Origin: Rhabditoides inermis
Taxonomy: Eukaryota > Nematoda > Chromadorea > Rhabditida > Rhabditidae
NCBI GenBank assembly: GCA_963966185.1
Contig: CAWZYM010000401.1
Coordinates: 62,001-126,000, forward strand
DNA length: 64,000 bases
Direction: 5' to 3'
Both the position numbers and the translations under genes were made by a program. Below the pieces are notes generated by a model. That model saw only the letters and a program-made list of their open reading frames with translations. It made no database searches and was not told where the DNA came from. Positions within the stretch are counted from its first letter, which is position 1; every line of letters begins with the position of its first letter. Below, piece after piece: positions 43,892 to 54,800 of the stretch.

Positions 43892-44650
43892 GGGGAAGAG
43901 ATACTAGTTTGGCTCGCCGGCAGTTATGCGGTATCCAGTAAAGTAGCATTGCGAGCCGCTGCGCCGCCTAATGCGGTCAGTGGCGAATGGGTGGCCGGAG
44001 CGAGAAGTAGGGGAAAAGGGCTGGTCCCATCAAAGCAGGGTTCAATGACATTGAATGGAGATGAATGAAGAAAGAGTGAGAGAGAGACTGGCGGGGAGAG
44101 AGTTGACTCTCGACGAAGGTGACGCTCGGCTGTAACGGAATTAGGACACGGAGACAGAGTGCAGTGTACAGATAAACGGCTCGATTTAGAGGACATAATG
44201 ACCGAAACAAGGGGTCTGGGCAGCGGATGGTGGCTAGGAGGGGGTGGCTAATTGGCAGCCGTGCGAAATCAGAGTGAGAGATATTCATTGCAAATAGGAA
44301 ACACGTGTTGTGATGGGTGGCAGAAGAAAGAAAGACAAAAGGGAAAGAGAAAGGACGCTTCTCTCTCCTGCCACAGTGCAGTCAGACAATCGATTCATAT
44401 ATGATCGCACATTTCGGAAAACAATCGCCCCCGATTGCTTTTCATTACGCAGATTAATAGGCGAATTAATGAAAACATTCATTTAATCTGGGCAAAACAA
44501 TAACAAAACGAGCAAGGGTCAATCCAAAATAATTAAGATATCATGATCAAACCTATCAATAATATAATGCTTCGCTGTTTTAATCATGAAAATAAATGAA
44601 AAGAGTTGTGCGTGAAGTCCGTATCAGTAGCGTAACACCTTGCAGGCGGA
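40527..44650. other. Gene-free 4.1-kb region upstream of FAM20
   Basis: I see no supportable exon. The region holds an ATA tract at 40387-40411, a GTGA run at 40936-40975, GA tracts at 42063-42104 and 43816-43890, and GC-rich CpG-bearing DNA between. The FAM20 promoter must lie at the left end. The many overlapping frames here come from simple repeats. Confidence 0.5.
43816..43890. repeat. GA microsatellite, uninterrupted
   Basis: About 74 bp of pure GA, among the longest in the window, in the gene-free region. Confidence 0.95.
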
Positions 44651-44723
44651 GCTTCCGTAGCGCAGTAGGCAGCGCGTCAGTCTCATAATCTGAAGGTCGT
44701 GAGTTCGATCCTCACCGGGAGCA
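44651..44723 (+). tRNA. tRNA-Met, elongator type (anticodon CAU)
   Basis: Acceptor GCTTCCG pairs with CGGGAGC (one wobble) with discriminator A. The anticodon arm TCAGT-CTCATAA-TCTGA has CAU. The T arm GTGAGTTCGATCCTCAC is perfect and a TTTT terminator follows. D arm TAGCGCAGTAGGCAGCGCG is typical of elongator tRNA-Met. It is the only tRNA gene here outside an intron, 248 bp past the arginase stop and on the opposite strand. Confidence 0.95.
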
Positions 44724-44853
44724 ATGTTTTGCTCAAAGCTCAATAGAATCAACAACACTATACAGCGTTCAAACCGAATATAGATCGCCAAAACAACGCG
44801 TTATTACATTTTTAAACATCTTTTACACACAGTCAGAATGTGTTATTAATCAT

Positions 44854-44859
44854 TTTATT
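44854..44859 (-). other. Candidate poly(A) signal of arginase
   Basis: TTTATT on the plus strand gives AATAAA on the minus strand, about 112 bp after the arginase stop codon. Confidence 0.5.
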
Positions 44860-44970
44860 CGATCGCTGGATTCTCAGTGTCACTCGTATGCGCGGGGAAT
44901 ATGTCATGGGCTCATGGGACAAATATACAAATAGGTAAAATCCATCAATAATCAATAATCACTCGATAGT

Positions 44971-47900
44971 CTAGTGCTGGGCGGAGATGCGCTCCTCTAT
45001 GGCGGCGGTGGTCTGTTGCTGGAAGAACTTGGTGAGGTAGATCGTCTCGATCAGATTCACAACGAGGCGCTCGCTGAAAAAGAAAAGATTTTACATCAAA
45101 TCGATTGCACTGAATATCGTATAGCGAAATGTATTCGAGAGAAAATATTGTGTAGCCGACACGTCCGACGTTGGTAAGAATAGTAGGGTGATCAAAGAAA
45201 TGCTACTAGAACAACTAGAACAGGAACGGAGGTTGAATGTTGAATGTCGCCAAGTCTACCTGGTCTTCCAGTCGTCGTCGAACCGCGGCAGGAACTCGAC
45301 GATCTCGGTGGCGATCAGGCCGCGCAGGTCGAGCTGCATCACCGCGTGCAGGAACTGTCTGGAACATTGAGTATTAAGATGTTGTCAGTCTCACTCAGCT
45401 TCTTCAAGCAAGACGACATCAAAACACGCTGGTCGTGTTGCGAAGGTTATTGTTTTTATTATAAATTTTATTTGCCTGGCAGACACACAGTTTCTGATGT
45501 GAGATGTAAGAATAAGAAAATCATCGTTCATTTCACTAGAACATTTGTTCCGTGGTGAACACGCAGTTGTGAAAATGCGGGAAAAAACGTGTGTTCTCTT
45601 ACACCCATTTGCTGATTGTCATCTGGTGACGTACTGTTAGTTAATCCAATTCGCCACTGTTTTCATTTTACTACAACATTTACGTCGCGGACACGCAGTT
45701 GATGTGGCTCCTTTGTGGAATTAGATCAAAACGAAAACTCTCCTCTTTACTCATGTACTTTTCGAAAGCAATTCTTCACTCACTTTGAGTTGATGCCGTT
45801 CGCCTCGGGGGTGCCGACGGCGGGAGCGCACTCCACGTCGAAGCCGTCAATGTCGATCGACATACCTGCAAGGCAAGAAATGATTACATATATGACTCTT
45901 CCATTGACATTCTTTTCGCTGATAAGTGTTTTCGAAGAAAAATTTCATTTTTCCTTATCCCAGCAAAAAGTCTAGGTTCTACCGAGATTCGAACTCGGGT
46001 TGCTGGATTCAAAGTCCAGAGTGTTAACCGCTACACCATAGAACCTTGTTGGGCAGCCGATGAGGTTGCCGATACGCCCATTCTCATCTCTCTCCCCTCT
46101 CTCTCTATCTCCCTACCGTATCCGATCGTCTTCCTCGTGACAATGTCCTGCGCCTCCTGCATGACCTCTGTGATGCCGCGCGCCTTCACCTCGTCCATGT
46201 AGAACACGCGCACGCCCATCTTCTCGAGCAGGTCCTGCAGCGAAAACATCAGGATACGGTAGGTCTTGTAGTCACAATTTTGATAGGGAGAGAGAGACAC
46301 ACACTCTGACCTTCTCGGGTCGCTCGTAGCTCCTAATCCCGACCATGCACATGTTGTGTGGGAGGATCTTGGGCAGTCGGTCGCCGACGCGCGCCAGCCC
46401 CACATCGCCCAGCCCCAGCAGGTGCGCCACCGGCATGCCGTGGATGTTGCCCGTGTCCGACGAGCCCGGCACGTGCGCGTCCTGCAAAGTTTGAGTTCAA
46501 ATGTTCATCCGGAATTATAACTGAAAATTGCAGTGCCCTCCACCCTCCACGTGCGCGTCCTGAGTGTGGCAAGTTCAAGTTCAAGAGTTTATCCGGAATT
46601 ACAACTGAAATTTGCAGTGCTATGCGACTGACTGGACGATTGTGTTCAGAATGATAATAATAAATACACATACATAGCCAGATAGGATAAATACAATACA
46701 ATACTACGAATCTCGAATTGGGAGCCACCGTTGGAAGGCGGCAGGGGAACAGCAGACGGGGCTATTGTGTTTAGAATCACCAGTAAAAAAAACTTCCAGA
46801 GCTGTTTGTTTTGTATATAATTTCCAAATTTTAACGTACACGTGTTGTAAACAAATCATATATTCTGGCAAAAGTTTCGCAACGAGCAGGGTTCGAACCT
46901 ACGCGGACAATGCCTATTGGATTTCAAGTCCAACTCCTTAACCACTCGGACATCGTTGCACGCTTGGTTAAGGTATAAGCAGATATGGAAAAATACAATA
47001 CTACGAGTCTCGAATTGTGAGCCACCCTTGGAAAGCGGCAGGAGAAAGCGCAGCAGACGGGGCTATTGTGTTTAGATTTACCAGTAAAATAACTCACAGA
47101 GATGTTTGTTTTCTTTATGATTTCGAATTTTCAACTTACACGTATTGATGTCAGTCCGTATGTACTGCCAAAAATATCGCAACGAGCAGGGTTCGAACCT
47201 ACGCGGGCAATGCCCATTGGATTTCAAGTCCAACTCCTTAACCACTCGGACATCGTTGCACATTTTCGCTGCGCGCGGTTAGCGGTGAGGTCACGGCACT
47301 GTGCCCGCTGCTGGCGAACAGAACAGGGGTTATTGGCATTGCTTCTACAGTACTCTACCGAAAATATACTCCACAGTAACCTACCATGTGCGCGTCGACC
47401 CAGATGAGTCCGATGTCGCCCTTCTCCCTGAGACCGGCGGCGACTCCACTCCACGTGCCGATAGCGCATGAGTGATCGCCACCCAGAACAAGAGTCTCAT
47501 CTGACGTCTTCACAGACTGGCATGTCTGCGCAGCCAGCTGACGCGACATCTGAAGAGACGGACGGTGAGCGGAAAGGGGGGAGGGAAGAGAGGGAGATAA
47601 AGAGAGAGGGGGGAGGGAAGGAGAGAGAGAGAGAGGGGGGGAGAGATGCGTACCTGTGTGACTCCGGGCAGGGCGGCTAGGTGGCGTCCGGTCACCACCT
47701 CATCCACCACCTTCTTCCACTGAATCGGAATCCGACACGTGTCGAGAATCTTCGAGTTTTTCAGCACGTTCACCGCATTCTCGCAACCAAGCTGCCTAAA
47801 AAGTGTTTTTTTTAAACCTACATCACCAAAAGTCCCTTTTTTCTAATTGTGAACCATGTCTGTGGAATGTGTCATCTTCATTTCTCAGTTTCTTGCATTT

Positions 47901-48212
47901 CTGCGGGAATGATGACATTTTTTTCCCGGTGAACTTTGAAGAATGCCTTTTTGTGGCGTTTACGATGATAGGGGAAATTCTTTCGCGCAGCTATCATCTC
48001 CACCTTTGCGTCTATTACAGTGTGCACGGCTTCAGAGAGCGAGTGATTCGGTGAAATAGGTATGGGATAGCAGCTTTTGATTGATGACCTTGTGGCCCAC
48101 ATGCAGGTCGGAATATTTCCGTGTACAAACACAAAATACAGTATGCTTACCTGCCGGCGTTTCCATTGGCGCATCCGATGACGGAGAGCGTTTTACTGAG
48201 CGAGCGGCGCAT
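44971..48212 (-). CDS. argn-1: Arginase (ureohydrolase family)
   Basis: Hydrolyses arginine to ornithine and urea using two Mn2+ ions. Eight exons: 48212-48151, 47795-47654, 47549-47385, 46481-46311, 46234-46117, 45865-45784, 45358-45260, 45073-44971; 313 residues, the usual size. Metal ligands are visible in order: LVLGGDHS (His), IWVDAHMDAH (two Asp and a His), GNIHGMPVAHLLG (substrate loop) and SIDIDGFDVECAPAVGTP (two Asp). The segment IVEFLPRFD replaces the usual MEVNP but keeps the Glu. The second DAHMDAH spans an exon join. A CAG acceptor lies 12 bp before the ATG, a possible trans-splice site. Three tRNA genes sit in its introns in the same orientation. The acceptor of exon 4 is duplicated. 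Ornithine from this enzyme could feed polyamine or proline synthesis, as is known for the family. Confidence 0.94.
45974..46045 (-). tRNA. tRNA-Gln (anticodon UUG), second copy
   Basis: Same 72-nt sequence as 36083-36154, in the arginase intron 45866-46116, followed by a TTTTT terminator. Its 5' flank (AGCCGATGAGGTTGCCGATAC) resembles that of the first copy (AGCCAGCTGAAGTCGCGGATAC). Confidence 0.97.
46470..46625. repeat. 78-bp duplication of the arginase exon 4 acceptor
   Basis: The exon edge ACGTGCGCGTCCTG (real exon boundary at 46481) plus the following intron sequence ending CCGGAATTATAACTGAAAATT and GCAGTG is repeated 78 bp further on as ACGTGCGCGTCCTG ... CCGGAATTACAACTGAAATT, GCAGTG. 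Confidence 0.88.
46878..46959 (-). tRNA. tRNA-Ser (anticodon UGA), copy 1
   Basis: 82-nt class II tRNA on the minus strand: acceptor GCAACGA pairs with TCGTTGC, discriminator G; anticodon arm TTGGA-CTTGAAA-TCCAA; T arm with GGTTCGAACC. The variable arm AGGC-ATT-GTCC has an A-C mismatch and a G-U pair, so it is weaker than in copy 2. It is inside an arginase intron. Confidence 0.93.
47178..47259 (-). tRNA. tRNA-Ser (anticodon UGA), copy 2
   Basis: Differs from copy 1 at two variable-arm positions: GGGC-ATT-GCCC is a perfect four-pair helix. It is in the same arginase intron and same orientation. Confidence 0.96.
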
Positions 48213-51200
48213 GCTGGATGATCTGAATACGATATCATCATTATTATCATACAATCAAGGCTCGACAATTCAGTGAATTATTCAGAGATCAAACGAACAA
48301 TCGTAAAGAATGCACAGCTTTTTCAGGAACTAGTGAGAATAGCCTGCAGAGAGAGAGAGACGGTTTATCTCAGGTTGCAAGGGTTATCAATTTTCTCTGA
48401 TAGACTGAAGCAATGCGAGAGGATTAGAGACACAAACACTAATAGTTATCACAATTTCCAGACATGAGCTGATCGCGTGAACTTTTGAGAGAGAGGACGG
48501 TTAGAGGAAGTGGTGGTAGTGAGCCGACCGGTCTGCGGCGCGCGCGAACTGCGAATGACTCGCAATCACCATCGAAGATGATATGCTGATAGATCGCACA
48601 CGCCACGTGCGGCCAGATCCGCCCCCTTTTTTGGCAAAGGCGTGTCACGAGGCAGCCGTATACTGTATACCGTATGACTTGTCGTGGAAACACAGTACGC
48701 GAGATTGTAAACCCGGGAAACCCCCTATCGTAAACGGTAGCGCGTAGAGTCCAAAGATGCAAGCGGTCCGGTCTGGCCAAGCGGACCACGTGACGAAGGT
48801 CCCGTATACGATCATCGTGCTGTCAACGCTAAAGAAAGAATGCATTCGTCAACGACATCCCTGTATAGGGAAAAGGGGGAATCCGGCCTGTCGCCGAAAA
48901 GATGATTACACCACGTGGCCGAATAGTCACGTTGCAGAGTAGTAGTGGACACTTTTCGAAATAAGACCGACCCTCTTTTTAAACTAAAATGATTGCATCA
49001 CGTGTATGATAGGTTGCAGAGTAAGTAGAAAACACAAAACAAGAGCGGCACTGAAAGATACGGCACGGACTGTTTATAGTGAACAGTAGACAGTAGACAC
49101 GTGGAAATGTCTTGACCGTAACAAGGGTGCAACGACTGTGATCGTCCATTTATATAAATCGGTATCATTTGTGTTTTTCGAGCGTTTTGAGCACTTCGTT
49201 TCATTGAGGAAATTCGGTGAGTACGCGATAAAAATTAAGTTCCATGAAAAAGTTGTAATGCACTTTATTGTCAAATAATTGAATTCTAACAAATATGCGA
49301 AGAATATATCGTACACACGGACAGGGAAGGAGTTGATGAAATCAACACTGTCTGCAGACTAATACGCCCATGATCAAAAGTGTCGGAGATCAAAACCAGT
49401 GGGGAGTGTTTTTTTTTCGCCTTCGCTCTCGTGCTGTCGTGATGTCATCTAGTAGTCCGACCGAATATTAGGTCATTTGTTACAACAAGCGCCATCGGAA
49501 ATCGCATGGGGACGCCGATTTGATCTCGCGTATCGAATAACAGGGATGATGTAATGGAAGGTGTGGATTGGCATATGCAAATCATGTCGCGCAAGCGTTC
49601 GCGGCTTCCGATTCCTGTCAGCTGCCTGCCACCCAAGCGCAAAAAGCTCGTCGTCTACTCGTCCTCCCTTGTTCCGAGCAGGTAAAACACTGTGTTTTAT
49701 GAGTAACTATGGCATCACAACAACATTGCAACACAATTCAAATCTCGATTTCCTGATCAAAAAAGGCGTTGCTTTGTACGTGTCATGATCATGTTTACGA
49801 TTCCGAACAAACATTTTGATTTGAAACATTTTGATTTATGGCTATCATACAGACCTATTATATTTATGCAAATTTCCAGTCTCGTATTCGACACCCTGCA
49901 ACTGCAGCGCGCGCACTTCGATGTTCCCAGATGGAGCCTAGCAAAAACGGTGTGTGAGAGAAGAGGGGGGAAAAGAGTGCGCAAAAAAGTGAGGCACCGA
50001 TTCCTATATGATTCATTTGTCTCGTGTCTCTTTGCAGAATCGCTGGCATCACCTCCCTCCTCCCTCCTTTGAATCCACAGGTGCGCGCGTGTCGTGGGAA
50101 TTTCTTTTGTGCCCCCCCCCTCTTTCCGAAAACACCCCACCCCATCCTGAATTCAATAATCGCTTTACAGGCAACTGCGTCGACAAGGCAGTACGTTCCT
50201 GTGTTTTGTTTTATTAAGATTACGCTTGTTACGTAACGCTTCTCGATTTCGTGTGGCTGATTGACTAATGCGTGTGATTCGATTTGCTCGTGCGGTTCGA
50301 TTGATCAATTGTCTAACAATGTTGTCCGATCACTGCTCGCCAGTTTGCAAGTATGCCTATTTACTCAAGCAACCACTCCCGCTCACTCACTCTTCTCTCA
50401 CCAAGCACTCACCACGCGCGCCGGCAGCGCCCATTTTTCGAACCCCTCTTCTCAAGTGCGTGTCTGATTGTCACTTTATCGCGCCACGGATCAGCTATGC
50501 AAATTTCCAGATGACGTCACGCGCGCGACTGTCGTTCCGGCTGCGGAGCGAAGACAAAGAAAGGGCGACGCTACCAAGGGAGAACCAGGTGTGTGTCTGT
50601 CTTCTGTCTTTGTATGCGTCTCCGCAATAACAAGTTCTCGTGCAATCTGATTTCGGATTTAGGGGAAGGGGAATGAGATTGAATTCTCGTGTTCGTATCC
50701 TCTCGTTGCTTGCCATGCATTCCCGTTCTTTCTTGCACTCTGTGTACAAATCTCACTCAAGCGATCGTCTACTCGTCTCGCGAGCATCGCTGCTTTGCTT
50801 TGATGTCAACGATTCTACCACCTTAGATTAATTATGTTTTGAAATGTATGTGGCCACAAACCTGTGGATTTGTCGATTACGCATGTTGTGTTGCTCAAAC
50901 TAGGCGATTTTTGCTGCTCGTCTATCTGGCTGCGGGATCTCGGCCCCAATTCGGTTGCGGTGGTAGCGATCTCTAGACCTCAGAGCCGGTGAACTACATC
51001 TCAGCTACCCATAACCATAATTCACACACAGCCGCGCGACATCTCCATTTGTTTGGCTTTACACCACCGCTACACCACACCGCCTTTGCATCTCGCCGTT
51101 GATTGCATGACCTTTTGTTACACCGGCATTCCGTCTTTTGCCTTTTCGGAGTAGCACACATGCTCCTTCCTCGCTCGTTTTCTTTCATGTTCGTGTTGTT

Positions 51201-51864
51201 TTCGCAAGCTTCAGCCCGTCTTATCGATGTAGCCTTTTCCTCCGTGTTTCTCCCATAGCGGGGCGAAGCGAGCACTTGCCTCCCTCCACTACTTCCCTAG
51301 TATTTGTTATTCTCAAGACCGTGCGCTTGGTTGGTTTCAGTAAAAAAAGTGAGTGAAAGAGAGGGCGGGTGGCCTTGGCGTTGTGATCCGGCATTAGCAT
51401 ACAGCATATGCGCTCACATTCAAATCGAATGGACAGAGAGGGTGGAGAGAGAAAGAGAGCCGCCTGATCGCTCTGCTTCCTAGAGCGTTTTTATTGCGCG
51501 CTTCTCACATCCCTCAAATCTCTCTATCACTCTCTCACTTTCTCCTCTCTCTCCCATATCTCCTGCAGTTGCAATCAACTGATCACACAACACGTAAACG
51601 GTGGTGTGAACAAGTCTATTTGCCAGTCGGCTCTCTATTGTATCCGACCCTCTCGAATCCTCTCACTCCTTCACACTCTCTCTCACTCTCGCCCGCTCAC
51701 ACCTGCGCGCTCTCGTGTTGCCGCGCTCTCTGCGCCTTTGACCCCCGGCACTCCCTAAACAATACACCTGTTCCCTCCATATATAGGCACATAGCGTGTG
51801 CCGCCGCATAGGAATATATATCTCATTCCAAAGTGCATTCCACATTCACTGTCGCTCTTCGGAA
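48213..51864. promoter_or_regulatory. Divergent region between arginase and coiled-coil genes
   Basis: This 3.6-kb stretch must hold both promoters. It contains candidate short exons (see 49584-50217) and another exon-like segment, 50511-50588, which starts ATG ACG TCA, encodes TSRARLSFRLRSEDKERA and ends CAG before GTGTGT; its phase fits the coiled-coil gene. TATGCAAATTTCCAG occurs twice (about 49866 and 50497), each time ending in an acceptor-like CAG. No other gene is supported. Confidence 0.45.
49584..50217 (+). CDS. Possible small spliced gene, function unknown
   Basis: Four segments (49584-49681, 49880-49949, 50038-50080, 50171-50217) with good splice signals join to a frame of 85 residues, starting MSRKRSRLPIPVSCLPPKRK and ending SCVLFY. 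A basic KRKK cluster near residue 19 could be a nuclear signal. It resembles no family I recognise. It could equally be alternative 5' exons of the downstream coiled-coil gene, or chance. Transcript evidence would decide. Confidence 0.25.
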
Positions 51865-54800
51865 ATGTCCGTTCCGTCACAGGTTTGCCACTTGTCACTC
51901 ATTTTTCCTCATATTCATTATCACTTAATCTGTGTAACTAAAATAATCGACTCTTACAGCAAAGTGTATTAATCGCTCAGAAAAGGTTGCAAAACCACCC
52001 AGTGCTTCTCAAAACATCTCCATTTTCCCATACTACAATCATGCGTAATGCGTCCTCTCTCCTCTGAACATTGGCGGCAAGATAGGCATGCAAAGTGTGA
52101 ATCTCGGCTCGGCTCTCGAATCAGTGTACATTCACGCATCCTACGCGCGCATTTCGTAGCAGCTCTCCATCCTCTCTTTTTGCGTGATCCTCTGCCTCTC
52201 ATCTATCAGCTGCTTCTCCCTCTCTCTCTGGTCACTATATCACATATCATCCTCCTCCTCCCTCCCACACGCGCTGCGCCCTCGTGTTTCGCCGCGCTCT
52301 CTCGTCGCTCTCTGACCGTTCTCCTCCAGCTGCCAATGTGTTTCGGCCGCGTATCATTTTCCACGCACGCTCCACTTTGCACAATGTAGCCGTTCACCGC
52401 CACTTCATTAGCGTCTACTCTATTTGCATAGGCGACTCGGGTCATCCTGCATTTTTTGATCCCACTCTGTGCGCGATCCCAATGTCTCATCCGCGAATTA
52501 TCAAGCATCCTCATTCTCGACGGGTCATGTTTTCTTCGCCGACGCGAGAGCCGCAGACGGTAGAGCACACTGGAGACTGTGTGATAGTGAGAGAGACAGA
52601 GAAGGAAGCGGAAGCGAGGGAGCGGGTGGTAGTGACCTCTGCCCATCTGCGTGCTCGAATGGCGCGAAACGCTTTGTGTGTCTCTCTCATTCCTTAATCG
52701 GCTGTCCATGATGGCCATTCTGGCCACTTCTTTACTCTTCATTGTTTATCTTTATATGTACAGATGAAATTAATGTGCCGATAAATTCATCATCCAAGTG
52801 CCATAATCCTAAAACAAATTCATTGTTTTCTTTTTATTGCCAACAATGTAAACATTGTTAATTGAAAATGTTGTTGTTTCAGTTTCAAAGAGGACACGCT
52901 GGCCGATTTTCTCTGAGGATGTCAAACCAGGGTGACAGGTGAGAGCATACATTTTTTCTGAAATAGATAAATAAAAATGTTTTTTTTCAAGATCTGTGCC
53001 GCCGCCGTCGCCGTTAATGAAGGCGCGTTGCGGCAGTATCGGAAACCTCAACCAATGTGGGTTTACTTTTTCATTTTCTTTTTTCAACATACATCTCTCA
53101 CCATTCTCCAGCGCTTATACTAAAACCTCTCATGCATGTGTGCTAGTGCGTTGTACTTTATGTTCATGAAACGCGATTCTGGATTAATCTTTGACTTTGA
53201 CCTTTCACTATTTAATTTCAACTCCTTCAGCCCTGCTCTCGCTCACCTCCTCGCCCGCTTCCTCCACATTATCACCCAGTCAAAGTGAGTGATTTCAATT
53301 AAAACAAATATCACCCTCAGTTCACTAAAGCTTCACAGCTCACAATGTATGTACAGCCAAGAACAAAACAGTAAACATGATGAAATGTGCTCAGCCGACG
53401 CACCAAAACATTTGCTATTTTCACACATTCGTGTATGTAATGTCACGGCAGGGAAACACTATTAATATTACCTGATCACCTCGAATAACCGGGCTCTACC
53501 GACTGAGTATGCACTTGTTGTATATAGCGATTTTGGATAAATGATTGATTTGATTGATTGATTACCTCGAATATGTCAAACTTCAGTCGGCCTCGCCCGC
53601 TCAGCCACCACGTGCACTGTGCCGCGGGTCATCACAGCTAGCCAGTCCCCGAAGGCGTTTGGCGGAGTCACTTTCGTGAGTCGCACACTCTTTTCATTAA
53701 AGGGAGTGTACACTCTGAATTTCGAAGTTGAGTTAGCGCCGGGATGTGAAAATATGTTGAAAATGATGTACTTTTGTCAATGCAACTATGTGTCGGAGAT
53801 ACCTATAAGTCGATGAAAAATTCCTGTTGAACATTAAAAATTGGCACCAATTGGCACCAATTTCTGCATTTTCATACATTTTGCGCTGAATTTTCACCAA
53901 CTTGCAGACATTTTCAGCAAATATGTAGTTGTATTGACAAAACTGAGTCGTTTTCAACATATTTTCACATCCCGGTGCTAACTCATCTTCGGAATTCAGA
54001 GTGTACACGCCCTTTAATAGAACGGTTTTTGAGAACAGGTGCAATACAATAATGTAAAGAGAGGTGGTAACAAGATACAACAAAACGAATTTCACAAGTG
54101 GAGCTGCTGTCTACTAAAAGCAGCGGGGGACAGTATTCCATTGATCTCACTACTCATAGAGAGTTACAAGAATGTAGCCATACAAATTCTCAGCAGAGCG
54201 TATTACTTTATATATGTACACAATTATTGATAGTATGTGTGGAAATATGATGTTGTGTACTCACATACATGATATTACCATAATTTTAGCAACATACAGT
54301 TGTACTAGCATTACCCTAATTTTAGGAAGAAACGGGGGTAATTTACATATCATATTACGATGTCACGGTTGTCCTTGTTTCTCCTCTGCCCCCAAAAATG
54401 ATACAAAAGGTTTTTCGTCCGACTGTACGCACATGTTTGCTGTTGCGCGCACGCATCGGGAATGCATAATCCCTCCGAATCAGTGAAGGATGCACGAAAT
54501 CCCATATGGATTTGAACAGGTTCACTCGCCGCCGCCCTCCGGCGGGAGACGACTCTCCGCTCCCGGATCACTCTCCCTTATCTCGCTCCTTATCACCACA
54601 CCCTCTCCGATTGCCGCACTCTCTCTCTCGCCACCCCACATTTGCATAATTTCCACACTGATTTCGGATTTCGTTCACGGCGTTCCGAATTGGGGTCAGG
54701 AAAGGGAAAGCGAGCGGTGTGTGGTGTGGGTGTGTGGATGTGATGAAGAGCATTCCGAATTCACTTCTCCAAACACACACACTCCCCACACCACTCTACC

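Larger units (their letters stand above)
46686..47262. repeat. About 300-bp tandem duplication carrying tRNA-Ser
   Basis: 46686-46980 and 46988-47262 align throughout: AATACAATACTACGA, TCTCGAATTG, GAGCCACC, GGCGGCAGG, CAGACGGGGCTATTGTGTTT, then the tRNA-Ser. Divergence is greater outside the tRNA than inside it. Confidence 0.88.

Noticed and set aside
53733..54095. 120-codon minus-strand frame
   Set aside because: It is the inverted arm of the fold-back MITE; the same residues (VYTLN, ELAPGCENMLK) appear from the other arm on the plus strand.
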